A stretch of DNA of 64,000 nucleotides from Roseburia sp. (GCA_022771695.1 JALEKJ010000057.1:62001-126000); one strand, 5' to 3'. Shown: positions 19,079 through 33,071, counted from the first letter of the stretch. Numbers and translations are program-made. Notes: generated by a model from the letters alone, not told the origin.

Positions 19079-19095
19079 TTACATATTTTTTACAT
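19079..19095 (+). promoter_or_regulatory. PHO-box-like direct repeat upstream of the Na/Pi symporter
   Basis: TTACAT at 19079 and 19090, 11-bp period. Confidence 0.4.
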
Positions 19096-19197
19096 ACTCC
19101 CTTGATTATAATTGCAAAACGCGAAAAAATACGTTATAAATGAAGTGTATGCATTTCGATGGGACAGGTTCCCTGTAGAGAATCAAAGGAGATAAAA

Positions 19198-20958
19198 ATG
19201 GATATTTTTGGAATATTGACCCTTATCGGAGGTCTGGCATTGTTCCTATACGGAATGAACGTAATGGGAGCCGGGCTAGAGAAAATGTCAGGAGGTAAGC
19301 TCGAGCGTGTCTTAGAGAAGCTGACATCAAGCCCGATAAAAGCCGTGTTGCTTGGAGCCGGGGTAACGGCATTGATACAGTCTTCTTCCGCAACAACCGT
19401 TATGGTAGTCGGTTTTGTAAATTCCGGTATTATGAAGCTTTCCCAAGCAATCGGAATCATTATGGGTGCCAATGTAGGTACGACAATCACCGCATGGCTG
19501 CTCAGCTTAACGGGGATTGAAGGCGGAAGCTTTTTCATGCAGATGCTAAAGCCGTCCTCTTTTGCACCAATTCTTGCAATGCTTGGTATTGTTCTTATCA
19601 TGGGAGGAAAGAGTGAGAAGAAGAAAGACCTCGGAGGCATCCTGCTGGGATTTACCGTGCTGATGACCGGTATGGATATGATGAGCGGTGCAGTGAAACC
19701 GCTTGCGGATGTTCCGGAGTTCACCAATATTCTCACGATGTTTGATAATCCGCTTTTAGGAGTCATTGCCGGTGCTCTTTTGACAGCGGTGATTCAGAGC
19801 TCTTCCGCATCGGTAGGTATTTTGCAGGCATTGTCTGTGACGGGGGCATTTACATTTAATTCGGTAATTCCAATCGTTATGGGACAGAATATCGGTACCT
19901 GTGTGACCGCAATGCTTTCTGCGGTAGGTGCGAATAAGGGTGCAAGACGTACCGCATTTGTGCATTTGTACTTTAACCTAATTGGAACGATTCTTTTCCT
20001 GATTTTGTATTTTGGAGGAAATGCAATTGTCGGATTTGCGTTTGCGGATGAGGTGGTTGGAGCAGCGGAAATCGCGATGATACACACGATTTTTAATATC
20101 TTTACAACGCTTGCATTGCTTCCGTTTACGAAGACATTGGAGAAGCTGGCATACTTGACCATTCCGCAGACAGAGGATGAGGTACAGGTAACAGACGATG
20201 TATTTGCTGTATTGGATGAACGTTTCTTAAACTCTCCGGCATTTGCCATCGAGCAGTGCCGCACGCTGGTGAGCCAGATGGCAGAGACGACAAGAGACAG
20301 CTTTTTAGAGGCGATGGAGGTTCTCTCCGAGTATTCACAGGAAAAAGCAGAGGATGTGATTCGCAAAGAGAATCAGGTGGATGCATATAATGATAAAGTC
20401 GGAGCATATCTGACAAGGCTCAACGGAGAGGATTTGTCCTACAGTGACAGCCTTCAGGTAACCTCTCTTCTTCATTGCATTACAGACTTTGAGCGTATTT
20501 CAGACCATGCAATTAACGTGATAGAGAGTGCGCAGCAGATGCAAAAAGAGGGCGGCGAGTTCTCCAAGAAAGGAAAAGAAGAGATTACGATTTACGGAAA
20601 AGCAATCGCGGATATTTTAAATCGTACGACAGAGGCATTTATCGCGAACGACCAAGCGCTTGCGCATACCGTAGAGCCGCTTGAGGAGGTTATTGACGAA
20701 CTAAATAAAGTTGTTAAGAAGCATCATATGAAGCGTTTACGCAAGGGAAAATGTACGATTGAAATGGGACTTTTGCTTTCCGACCTTGCGATGAACTATG
20801 AGCGAGTAGCGGACCATTGTTCCAATATTGCCGTATATATGATGCAGTTGAAGGATTCCCAGTTAGAGGAGCACAGCTTTACCGAGCAGATGGACGAAAA
20901 GGAGAGTGCAGAGTTTACACGTCTCCTCGAAGAATTCGGTAAGAAGTATGAGCTGTAA
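19198..20958 (+). CDS. Na/Pi cotransporter family protein with PhoU-like domain
   Basis: GAGVTALIQSSSATTVMVVGFVNSG and AVIQSSSASVGILQAL repeats; C-terminal PhoU-like helices. Confidence 0.93.
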   Translation: MDIFGILTLIGGLALFLYGMNVMGAGLEKMSGGKLERVLEKLTSSPIKAVLLGAGVTALIQSSSATTVMVVGFVNSGIMKLSQAIGIIMGANVGTTITAWLLSLTGIEGGSFFMQMLKPSSFAPILAMLGIVLIMGGKSEKKKDLGGILLGFTVLMTGMDMMSGAVKPLADVPEFTNILTMFDNPLLGVIAGALLTAVIQSSSASVGILQALSVTGAFTFNSVIPIVMGQNIGTCVTAMLSAVGANKGARRTAFVHLYFNLIGTILFLILYFGGNAIVGFAFADEVVGAAEIAMIHTIFNIFTTLALLPFTKTLEKLAYLTIPQTEDEVQVTDDVFAVLDERFLNSPAFAIEQCRTLVSQMAETTRDSFLEAMEVLSEYSQEKAEDVIRKENQVDAYNDKVGAYLTRLNGEDLSYSDSLQVTSLLHCITDFERISDHAINVIESAQQMQKEGGEFSKKGKEEITIYGKAIADILNRTTEAFIANDQALAHTVEPLEEVIDELNKVVKKHHMKRLRKGKCTIEMGLLLSDLAMNYERVADHCSNIAVYMMQLKDSQLEEHSFTEQMDEKESAEFTRLLEEFGKKYEL

Positions 20959-21022
20959 GGATTGATTTCTCTACCGGGAGTATTGCGCATGACCGATGGA
21001 AATGCGTAGAAAGAGGAAGATT

Positions 21023-21697
21023 ATGGCAACGATCTATATTGTAGAAGATGATACAAATATCCGCGAGATTGAGCGATACGCGTTAAAAAACAGCGGATAT
21101 GATGTAGAAGAATTTGAGTGTGGAGCAGAACTTTTTGCACGTTTAGAAAAACAGCTGCCGTCTCTTATTATGCTGGACATTATGCTTCCGAATGAGGATG
21201 GACTGGATATCCTTGCGAAGCTTCGCGGAAGCAAGGCGACAGCAAAGATACCGATTATCATGGTAACGGCTAAGACGAGCGAGTTAGATAAGGTAAAGGG
21301 GCTTGATTTGGGTGCTGACGATTATGTGACAAAGCCTTTCGGAATTATGGAATTGATTTCCCGGGTAAAAGCGCTTTTACGTCGGACGCAAACCGTGGAA
21401 CAGGAGGAATCGCAGCTTTCGCATGGCGATATTCTGTTAGATAATGATAAGCATGCGGTATTTTTGGGCGAGACACCATGTGAGCTGACATATAAGGAAT
21501 TTGAACTGTTAAAGTATCTGATGGTAAATGAAGGCATTGTGCTTTCGCGCGATAAGATAATGGATCAGGTATGGGGATTCGAGTACGAAGGAGAAAGCCG
21601 TACGGTAGATATGCATATCAAGACGTTGCGCCAGAAGTTAGGCGCATCCGGTTCTTGTATTAAGACTGTGCGGAATGTAGGGTACATGATAGAATGA
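21023..21697 (+). CDS. OmpR/PhoB-family response regulator
   Basis: Receiver plus winged helix (YEGESRTVDMHIKTLRQKLG), next to PhoR-like kinase. Confidence 0.93.
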   Translation: MATIYIVEDDTNIREIERYALKNSGYDVEEFECGAELFARLEKQLPSLIMLDIMLPNEDGLDILAKLRGSKATAKIPIIMVTAKTSELDKVKGLDLGADDYVTKPFGIMELISRVKALLRRTQTVEQEESQLSHGDILLDNDKHAVFLGETPCELTYKEFELLKYLMVNEGIVLSRDKIMDQVWGFEYEGESRTVDMHIKTLRQKLGASGSCIKTVRNVGYMIE

Positions 21698-23007
21698 AAA
21701 AGAAATTAAATGCGAAGTTTATGTTGATTGCGGCAATCGCCATTGTGGCGACTGCCGCATGTGCTATCGTCCTGTTTTACAGCATCTTAGTGGAGCAGAT
21801 TTTTGATGATTTAAAGGCAAATGCGCATGTGGTGTCTTTGGTTGGACTTTCTGATATGCCGAAGAATGTGAAAGAACAGTTTGCCGATGACGGGCTTCGA
21901 ATTACATTGGTGAATGAGGCAGGAGAAGTTCTCTACGATAGCGAGGAAAATGAAGAAAAGATGGAGAATCACAGAGGCAGACCGGAGATTGAGCGCGCGC
22001 TTATGACAGGGGAAGGACGGGGGATGCGTAAGTCTGTCACTTCTGCAAAGCATACCTTTTATTATGCCATGAAGCTTTCCGATGGGACGGTACTTCGTGT
22101 GGGTAAGGCGAGCAGCAGTATTTACAACCTTGGTTTTCGTATGGCAGTCCTGATTGTGGTTGTCGGAATCACGGTTTTTGTAATCTGTGTTATTTTTGCA
22201 AAGCGTCTTACATTGCGAATTGTTGAACCGATTGAAAAAATGGCTTCCAATATTGTGTTGGTGGATGAGACAGAGGTCTATGAGGAAATGCGGCCGTTTA
22301 TCTCAACGATTAAGCAGCAGCATATGGATATCCTAAATCACGCACAGATGCGACAGGAATTTACCGCAAATGTCTCGCATGAGTTAAAGACGCCGCTTAC
22401 AGCAATATCCGGATATGCGGAGTTAATTGCAAGTGGTATGACGAACGAGAAGGACACAAAGCACTTTGCGGATGAGATTCATCACAGTGCAGAGCGGTTG
22501 CAGTCGCTGATTAACGATATTATCAAGCTTTCGGAGTTAGATGACGAAGACTTGAAATTGGAATTTGAACCGATTGATCTCTATGAGATGGGAAGAAATT
22601 GCATTTCGCAGATGGAGCTGCAGGCACAGAAGAACGAAGTCACACTTTGCTTGGAGGGGAAACCGATAAGTATCAACGGGAATAGGACGTTGATAGAAGA
22701 ATTGCTCTATAATCTGTGCAGCAATGCAGTGCGTTATAATAAAAGAGGCGGAACGGTTACGATTGTGGTGGCGGAGGAAGATGGCAGATCAACGATTGCC
22801 GTAAAGGATACGGGAATCGGAATTCCGAAAGATCAGCAGGACCGTGTGTTTGAGCGTTTTTATCGTGTGGACAAGAGCCGCTCGAAGTCCACGGGCGGAA
22901 CGGGACTTGGTCTTGCAATCGTGAAGCATATTGTTGCGCAACACGATGCACAGATTGAGCTGACAAGTGAAGAGGGGGTTGGGACAGAAATAAAAGTAGT
23001 CTTTTAG
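21694..23007 (+). CDS. PhoR-like sensor histidine kinase
   Basis: FTANVSHELKTPLTAISGYAELI, HATPase motifs. Confidence 0.93.
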   Translation: MKKKLNAKFMLIAAIAIVATAACAIVLFYSILVEQIFDDLKANAHVVSLVGLSDMPKNVKEQFADDGLRITLVNEAGEVLYDSEENEEKMENHRGRPEIERALMTGEGRGMRKSVTSAKHTFYYAMKLSDGTVLRVGKASSSIYNLGFRMAVLIVVVGITVFVICVIFAKRLTLRIVEPIEKMASNIVLVDETEVYEEMRPFISTIKQQHMDILNHAQMRQEFTANVSHELKTPLTAISGYAELIASGMTNEKDTKHFADEIHHSAERLQSLINDIIKLSELDDEDLKLEFEPIDLYEMGRNCISQMELQAQKNEVTLCLEGKPISINGNRTLIEELLYNLCSNAVRYNKRGGTVTIVVAEEDGRSTIAVKDTGIGIPKDQQDRVFERFYRVDKSRSKSTGGTGLGLAIVKHIVAQHDAQIELTSEEGVGTEIKVVF

Positions 23008-23061
23008 GGGCAATGTCATTTAGTTAGTGTTTTATACTTTTTTCACTTTAAACTCATCTCG

Positions 23062-23075
23062 AAACTGGAAGTTGT
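23062..23075 (+). repeat. 14-bp direct repeat flanking the array (left)
   Basis: AAACTGGAAGTTGT, identical to 23456-23469. Confidence 0.85.
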
Positions 23076-23103
23076 TGGAAGTTAGATCCTAATTTTGCCT
23101 CCT

Positions 23104-23405
23104 TACGGTTAGCACTTATCTCTTTTAATTTGTATCCGTAGTGTTGCGCTAATCATTACGGTTGTGAAATGGCACTATCGATTTGTAACCGTAGGATTTG
23201 CTTCTAATTTACGGTTATAATATGAATTCCGAAGTCCATAACCGTAGAAACCGTTGTTGGCATACGGTTACAATGTTGTTTTTTTCGTTTATAACCGTCA
23301 CTCCCCCTTCATCTCTACGGTTAATATTCTATTTTCTTGAAAAATAACCGAATCAGTTAATTGGACCGTACGGTTATTGGTTGTCTTTTTAGTTTTTTAA
23401 CCGTG
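23104..23405. repeat. Regular array: six 53-bp units, each TACGGTTA - 21 bp - TAACCGTA - 16 bp, with non-conserved spacers
   Basis: Forward motif starts 23104, 23157, 23210, 23263, 23316, 23369; reverse motif starts 23133, 23186, 23239, 23292, 23345, 23398; all intervals exactly 53 bp. Confidence 0.95.
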
Positions 23406-23455
23406 TGCTACATTCTCATTTTCTAAAGAGTGCGGTCAATACCGATTAATTCTAA

Positions 23456-23469
23456 AAACTGGAAGTTGT
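23456..23469 (+). repeat. 14-bp direct repeat flanking the array (right)
   Basis: AAACTGGAAGTTGT, identical to 23062-23075. Confidence 0.85.
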
Positions 23470-23496
23470 AATGCTCGGAATATCAAAAATTCCGTT

Positions 23497-23964
23497 CTAT
23501 TTTTCACTCATTTTTTTATAAATATCATAAGCATCTGAACATTCTTTTTTTGAAAGTTTTGTTTCTTTCATCAAATAATTAACTGCTTCATCTTTTGTCT
23601 TAAATTTATTTAGTAATATTATAGTTTCAGATATTCTATTTAAAGCATTACTAAACTCATTGAAAGTTACACTTTTATCGGAAGACTCATATAAATTCTT
23701 TTTCAACAAATTCAATAAATTATCATCTGCTATTCTTTTATAATCTCCGTTTTCTATTTTTTGACCTGCAAACAATTCGTTAATAGAAATATCTAACATA
23801 TTACATAAAGGTTCATATAAAGAAGAATCCGGCAGACATATACCATTTTCCCATTTTGAAACAGATTTATCAGTAGTACCTAATTGTTCAGCTAATTGAA
23901 CTTGTGTTAAGTTTTTATTTTTACGACATTCAGCAATAAATTTCCCAACTTTTTCTTGATTCAT
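23497..23964 (-). CDS. XRE-family HTH transcriptional regulator
   Basis: VGKFIAECRKNKNLTQVQLAEQLGTTDKSVSKWENGICLPDSSLYEPLCNMLDISINELFAG. Confidence 0.9.
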   Translation of the reverse strand: MNQEKVGKFIAECRKNKNLTQVQLAEQLGTTDKSVSKWENGICLPDSSLYEPLCNMLDISINELFAGQKIENGDYKRIADDNLLNLLKKNLYESSDKSVTFNEFSNALNRISETIILLNKFKTKDEAVNYLMKETKLSKKECSDAYDIYKKMSEK

Positions 23965-24404
23965 AATATTGCTCCTTTCATAATTATTCTATCTTATTAC
24001 AAATTCAATTAACACCCATCAAAAGTAGATTTCGATAACTTCCGATTTGTCGAACCTTATCTTTCTTCAATTATCATGTTACTATCCATTGCTGTTTTTG
24101 AAAATACAATGCTTCAATATAATTGTATATTTTCATTTATCAAGAAATTATGTCATACTACGTTTCTGGTGAATCGAAATTTCAAAAGCATAAAAGATAC
24201 ACAGCTATCCAAATTTTTTCGAACAGTCTGCAAAAACGCTTCTTGCGCAAATGCGCAACTGCAGAAAAACCACAAATTATGAAATATTCAATCAAAGAGC
24301 ATGCAAAAACAACTGCTCATGTAAAAGTGCACAAAAAATAATAAAAAATACTGGAATATATGTCAATTGCGTAAAAAGAAATCACGCATATATAATAGAC
24401 ATAG

Positions 24405-28742
<4,338 letters not shown>

Positions 28743-28754
28743 AAGGGTGTTTCA

Positions 28755-28793
28755 AAATGCCGGGAACTGATTTGTTTCAGATTCCCGGCATTT
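28755..28793 (+). terminator. Hairpin terminator after GH53 gene
   Basis: AAATGCCGGGAA ... TTCCCGGCATTT. Confidence 0.7.
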
Positions 28794-28869
28794 GTTATAT
28801 CGAAAAAGAAAAAATTCTGATATAATAATAAGATACCAAAAAAGCAGAAAGTGTTGGGAGGAGAGAGTC

Positions 28870-31800
28870 ATGTTTTCCGTATCTGATATCAGAGAAGAAG
28901 CATATCCGGCTACTTATCGTAGAGGAAAGGATTTGTATGAGACAGGTGGAGTGTGTGACTTTTCCTATGACATCTACTTGGAGAACGACTTGCCGATGGC
29001 AGAAATCTCTGCAAAGGTGCGTGGCCATCAACAGGATTTTTATCGGGTAACAGCAGTGATTGATGAGGAATTTGCAGATGTCTCATCCTGCAACTGTACC
29101 TGCGAGGCGTTCTATAATTATGAGGGGATGTGTAAGCATTGTGTTGCGGCACTCTTAATGTATACCAATCGCAGGCAGGCGCAGGATATCTTGAAAGTGA
29201 AACGAGCGGCGCTTCGTACCGGTTCGGACAAAGAAGCACAAGAAAAGGAGAACACCAGAGAGATACCGACGTTGAAGACACCCAATGCATTTAAGAATCT
29301 TCTTAATCAGTATTCCATGCGTGCCGGGGTATCCTACCTGATACCGGAGAGCGTCTATGGAAAGGTAGAGTTAGAGCCGCACTTTAAGATGGATTACAGT
29401 TATGCGACGGTTGAATTTAAGATTGGAACAGAGCAAAAGTATGTCCTAAAGAATATTTCTGCCTTTTTACGCGCTTTGGAGCGGAATGAAAAAGTAAAAT
29501 ATGGAAAAAAACTGGACTTTTATCATAATAAAGAAGCGTTTACAGAAAACACGTGGAGGCTGATTGACTTTTTGAGACAGCAGGAATTGGACAAGCGGCG
29601 CCAGACACAGTATCATGCTTATTATGTATATACAGGAAGCTATGAGCGGACGATGGAGCTTGACGAAGTGGGAATTGACCGATTTTTTGCGGCAGCGGGA
29701 AATGAGCCGTTCTATGGGGAGTTGGGGTATTCCGAAGAAATAACCTGCCATGTGGCAGAGGAAGAGCGCCGGCCGAAGCTTACCATCCGTGCAGGGGCAT
29801 CCGGAATCTTTTTGCAGTTGGAGGATTTGCACATTATCCGGGGCAACCGATATTATTACTTTTATGAGGGAGATATCATATATCGGAGTCCTGCCGGGCT
29901 AAAAGAAAGGACCGGAGAATTTTTTGATTATCTGGAACGTCAGGCAGGCGGGGACTGCTACCTCGCGGCAGAGGAACTGCCGATGTTCTGCCGTGACTTA
30001 TTGCCGCTTCTGCGTGAGAACTTTGTGGTTATCTCGGAGGGCTTTGATGAGAGCCTTTATGTGCCGAAAAAGCCAGAGTTTGAGCTGTATCTGGATAAAC
30101 AGGACAATCAGGTTATCGGCGCGAAGCTGATGGCAGTTTACGGAGAAGAAAAATACAACGTGCTCGTAAAACCGGGAACAGGGGAAGTGCGTGAGCTTGC
30201 CGAAGAAGTGCGGATTCGCAGCCTTGTGGAGCCATATTTTAATGAATACGGAATGGGAAACACCGTGTTCGTGCTCTCTCATGATGAGGAGCTTTTATAT
30301 CAGTTGTTGGCAGGAGGGCTGCAGCGTCTCTCCGAATACATGACAATCTATACGTCTGAGGAATTTCGCGGGTTGAAGGTTGTCTCATCGCCGGCGGTTT
30401 CGGTAGGTGTTTCGCTAAAAAGTGACCTTTTGGAATTGCAGATTCACTCAGATGAGATGTCGGCGGAGGAATTGGCATATCTACTTACCAAGTATGACCG
30501 CAAAAAGAAATATATCCGGCTAAAAAACGGAGCTTTTTTGGATATTCGGGATGATGGGTTTGGACTGTTGGCAGAGGTCAGCGAAGATTTGCGTTTAACG
30601 GAATCCAATCTGAAAAAGGGTCATATAAATGTACCAAAGTACCGCGCAATGTATTTAGACGCGGCATTAAAGAATAATCATAAGCTTTCGATCGAGAAGA
30701 ATAAAGAATTCAAAGGGATGGTCCGCAACATGAAGACCATCGAGGATAGTGATTACGAAGTGCCGGAATCCTTAAAGAATGTGATGCGCAGTTACCAGAA
30801 GAGTGGTTTTTTGTGGTTAAAGACTCTCCGTGAAAACGGATTTGGCGGAATTCTCGCGGACGATATGGGACTTGGCAAGACCTTGCAGGTCATCAGCCTT
30901 CTTCTGTCGGAGCAGTTGAGTTATGAAGCAGGAGAACGCCAGCGACGCAGGTCATTAATTGTGTGCCCGGCATCACTTGTGTATAACTGGCAGAAAGAAG
31001 TGGAACGGTTTGCACCGGAACTCCATACGGTCATTGTTACAGGACTGGCGAATGAACGCAAAGAGATTATCCGGGGAAGCAAGGAGGGAGAAATTCTAAT
31101 CACTTCCTATGATTTGCTGAAACGGGATGTGGAGTGTTATCAGGATATTGTCTTTGCGATACAGGTTATTGACGAGGCGCAATATATTAAGAACCCGGGA
31201 ACACAGGCGGCAAAAGGTGTGAAGAAAATTACAGCAGCATTCAAGCTTGCTCTGACCGGCACACCGATTGAAAATCGGCTCAGTGAGCTTTGGAGCATCT
31301 TTGATTACTTAATGCCGGGCTTCTTGTACACCTACCAGCGGTTTCGTGAGGAGATAGAGATACCGATTATTGTTAACCGGGATGAAAATAAAATGGAGCG
31401 TCTGCAACGCATGATACGCCCGTTTGTCCTGCGGCGATTAAAGAGTGAGGTCCTGCAGGATTTGCCGGAAAAATTGGAGGAGAATGTCTATGCAAGGATG
31501 GAAGGCGAGCAGCAGGCGCTTTACGCTGCACACGTGCAGCGGATGAAACAGATGCTTGACGGGAAATCCGAGCAGGAATTTCGCTCTGAGAAGCTACAGA
31601 TACTTTCGGAGCTTACCAGACTGCGGCAAATTTGCTGCGACCCGGCGCTGCTTTTTGAAGGCTATCACGGAACATCCGCAAAGACAGAGATGTGCATGGA
31701 GTTGCTCCTTAATGCGGTGAATGGCGGCCATAAAGTGTTGCTGTTCTCACAATTTACGTCCATGTTAGACCGTCTGGCAGAGCGCCTTGCCAAAGAGGGT

Positions 31801-32184
31801 ATCCGCTACTATATGTTGACCGGTGCAGTCAGCAAGGAGAAACGGATGCAGATGGTAGAAAGCTTTCAGCAGGATGATATACCGGTGTTCTGCATTTCGT
31901 TAAAGGCAGGAGGAACCGGACTTAATCTGACGGCGGCAGACATCGTGATTCACTATGACCCTTGGTGGAATGTCGCAGTGCAGAATCAGGCGACGGACCG
32001 TGCGCATCGTATTGGGCAGAAGCATGTTGTGACTGTTTATCGGCTGGTATCCGAGGGAACCATCGAGGAGAAAATTATGGAAATCCAGGAGAAGAAAAAA
32101 CAGCTCGCCAAGCAGGTACTTGAGGGTGAAGGGATGGATTCCGGAAGCATTACCAGGGAAGAACTTTTGGAACTTCTGGAATAA
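28870..32184 (+). CDS. SNF2-family helicase with N-terminal SWIM zinc finger
   Basis: CNCTCEAFYNYEGMCKHCVAALL; GGILADDMGLGKTLQVISLLLSEQ; DEAQYIKN; LKAGGTGLNLTAADIVIHYDPWWNVAVQNQATDRAHRIGQ. Confidence 0.95.
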   Translation: MFSVSDIREEAYPATYRRGKDLYETGGVCDFSYDIYLENDLPMAEISAKVRGHQQDFYRVTAVIDEEFADVSSCNCTCEAFYNYEGMCKHCVAALLMYTNRRQAQDILKVKRAALRTGSDKEAQEKENTREIPTLKTPNAFKNLLNQYSMRAGVSYLIPESVYGKVELEPHFKMDYSYATVEFKIGTEQKYVLKNISAFLRALERNEKVKYGKKLDFYHNKEAFTENTWRLIDFLRQQELDKRRQTQYHAYYVYTGSYERTMELDEVGIDRFFAAAGNEPFYGELGYSEEITCHVAEEERRPKLTIRAGASGIFLQLEDLHIIRGNRYYYFYEGDIIYRSPAGLKERTGEFFDYLERQAGGDCYLAAEELPMFCRDLLPLLRENFVVISEGFDESLYVPKKPEFELYLDKQDNQVIGAKLMAVYGEEKYNVLVKPGTGEVRELAEEVRIRSLVEPYFNEYGMGNTVFVLSHDEELLYQLLAGGLQRLSEYMTIYTSEEFRGLKVVSSPAVSVGVSLKSDLLELQIHSDEMSAEELAYLLTKYDRKKKYIRLKNGAFLDIRDDGFGLLAEVSEDLRLTESNLKKGHINVPKYRAMYLDAALKNNHKLSIEKNKEFKGMVRNMKTIEDSDYEVPESLKNVMRSYQKSGFLWLKTLRENGFGGILADDMGLGKTLQVISLLLSEQLSYEAGERQRRRSLIVCPASLVYNWQKEVERFAPELHTVIVTGLANERKEIIRGSKEGEILITSYDLLKRDVECYQDIVFAIQVIDEAQYIKNPGTQAAKGVKKITAAFKLALTGTPIENRLSELWSIFDYLMPGFLYTYQRFREEIEIPIIVNRDENKMERLQRMIRPFVLRRLKSEVLQDLPEKLEENVYARMEGEQQALYAAHVQRMKQMLDGKSEQEFRSEKLQILSELTRLRQICCDPALLFEGYHGTSAKTEMCMELLLNAVNGGHKVLLFSQFTSMLDRLAERLAKEGIRYYMLTGAVSKEKRMQMVESFQQDDIPVFCISLKAGGTGLNLTAADIVIHYDPWWNVAVQNQATDRAHRIGQKHVVTVYRLVSEGTIEEKIMEIQEKKKQLAKQVLEGEGMDSGSITREELLELLE

Positions 32185-32207
32185 TGTAAGATTTTACAAA
32201 AAATCAG

Positions 32208-32236
32208 TTGACAAAAAAAGTACAATATTATATATT
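32208..32236 (+). promoter_or_regulatory. Sigma-A promoter upstream of the mntP leader
   Basis: TTGACA - 17 bp - TATATT. Confidence 0.8.
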
Positions 32237-32277
32237 GAAAAAACAATGTTGGCGCAAGCCACGATATATCAGGATTC

Positions 32278-32450
32278 CGTGAGGGAGTAGTTCGCGCGTA
32301 GGCGTGATTTGTCAACAGACCGGTCGCAGAGAGAATGTTTTGCATATGACCTGGCAAATCTTAAAGGATGAGACTCATGTATACTTTCAGCCAAACCCCT
32401 TTGGGGCGTTGGGCTTTTAGTATACGTCGGTCTCTTTTTTTTCGTGTCGC
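32278..32450 (+). ncRNA. Probable yybP-ykoY (Mn2+) riboswitch with terminator
   Basis: AGGGAGTAG and GGATGAGACT-like elements; large terminator hairpin GTATACT/AGTATAC, GAGAC/GTCTC + T-run; directly upstream of mntP. Confidence 0.72.
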
Positions 32451-32489
32451 GCGCATAATTTGTCAAAAAAAGGAAAAGAGGAAAAGATT

Positions 32490-33071
32490 ATGGCAATTTT
32501 TGTTGAGCTGCTGTTAATGGGAGTCGGACTTGCGATGGACGCGTTCGCGGTCTCTGTCTGTAAGGGCCTTGCCATGCGCAAGGTAAACAAAAAACAGGCA
32601 GTTGTGATCGGATTATTTTTCGGTGGATTTCAGGCACTGATGCCTTTTATCGGATGGATGCTTGGAATTCAGTTTGAGGGCTATATCACGAGCGTTGACC
32701 ACTGGATTGCATTTGTGCTTTTAGGCTTTATCGGTGGCAAGATGATTGTGGAGGCGTTAAAGCCGGAAGAGGAAGACGTCGAGATCGATAAGATGGACCC
32801 GCCGCTGGATATCAAGGAGATGTTCGTTTTGGCGATTGCGACAAGCATTGATGCATTGGCGGTTGGTATCACATTTGCATTTCTGCAGTATCCGATTATA
32901 GAGGCAATTACTATTATCGGAGTAGTGACATTCTTCATTTCAATCGGTGGTGTGTATGTCGGCAACTTTTTTGGTAATAAATATAAGAAAAAAGCAGAGC
33001 TTGCAGGTGGTTTGATTCTCGTATTGTTAGGATTACGTATTCTGCTGTCGCACCTTGGCATTTTTGGGTAG
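32490..33071 (+). CDS. mntP: Manganese efflux pump MntP
   Basis: GLAMDAFAVSVCKGLAMRK, ATSIDALAVGITFAF. Confidence 0.93.
   Translation: MAIFVELLLMGVGLAMDAFAVSVCKGLAMRKVNKKQAVVIGLFFGGFQALMPFIGWMLGIQFEGYITSVDHWIAFVLLGFIGGKMIVEALKPEEEDVEIDKMDPPLDIKEMFVLAIATSIDALAVGITFAFLQYPIIEAITIIGVVTFFISIGGVYVGNFFGNKYKKKAELAGGLILVLLGLRILLSHLGIFG

Noticed and set aside
23104-23405. CRISPR array interpretation of the 53-bp periodic motifs
   Set aside because: Only 8-bp inverted motifs are conserved, two per unit in alternating orientation; there is no 23-47 bp conserved repeat and no cas gene in the window. Kept as a novel array instead.
23104-23405. Integron attC array or simple tandem duplication
   Set aside because: Units are only 53 bp with no cassettes or integrase nearby, and spacers share no recognisable homology as duplicated units would.
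24076-24341. ORFs 24076..24282 and 24123..24341
   Set aside because: Overlapping ORFs in AT-rich non-coding DNA with no SD or recognisable protein features.
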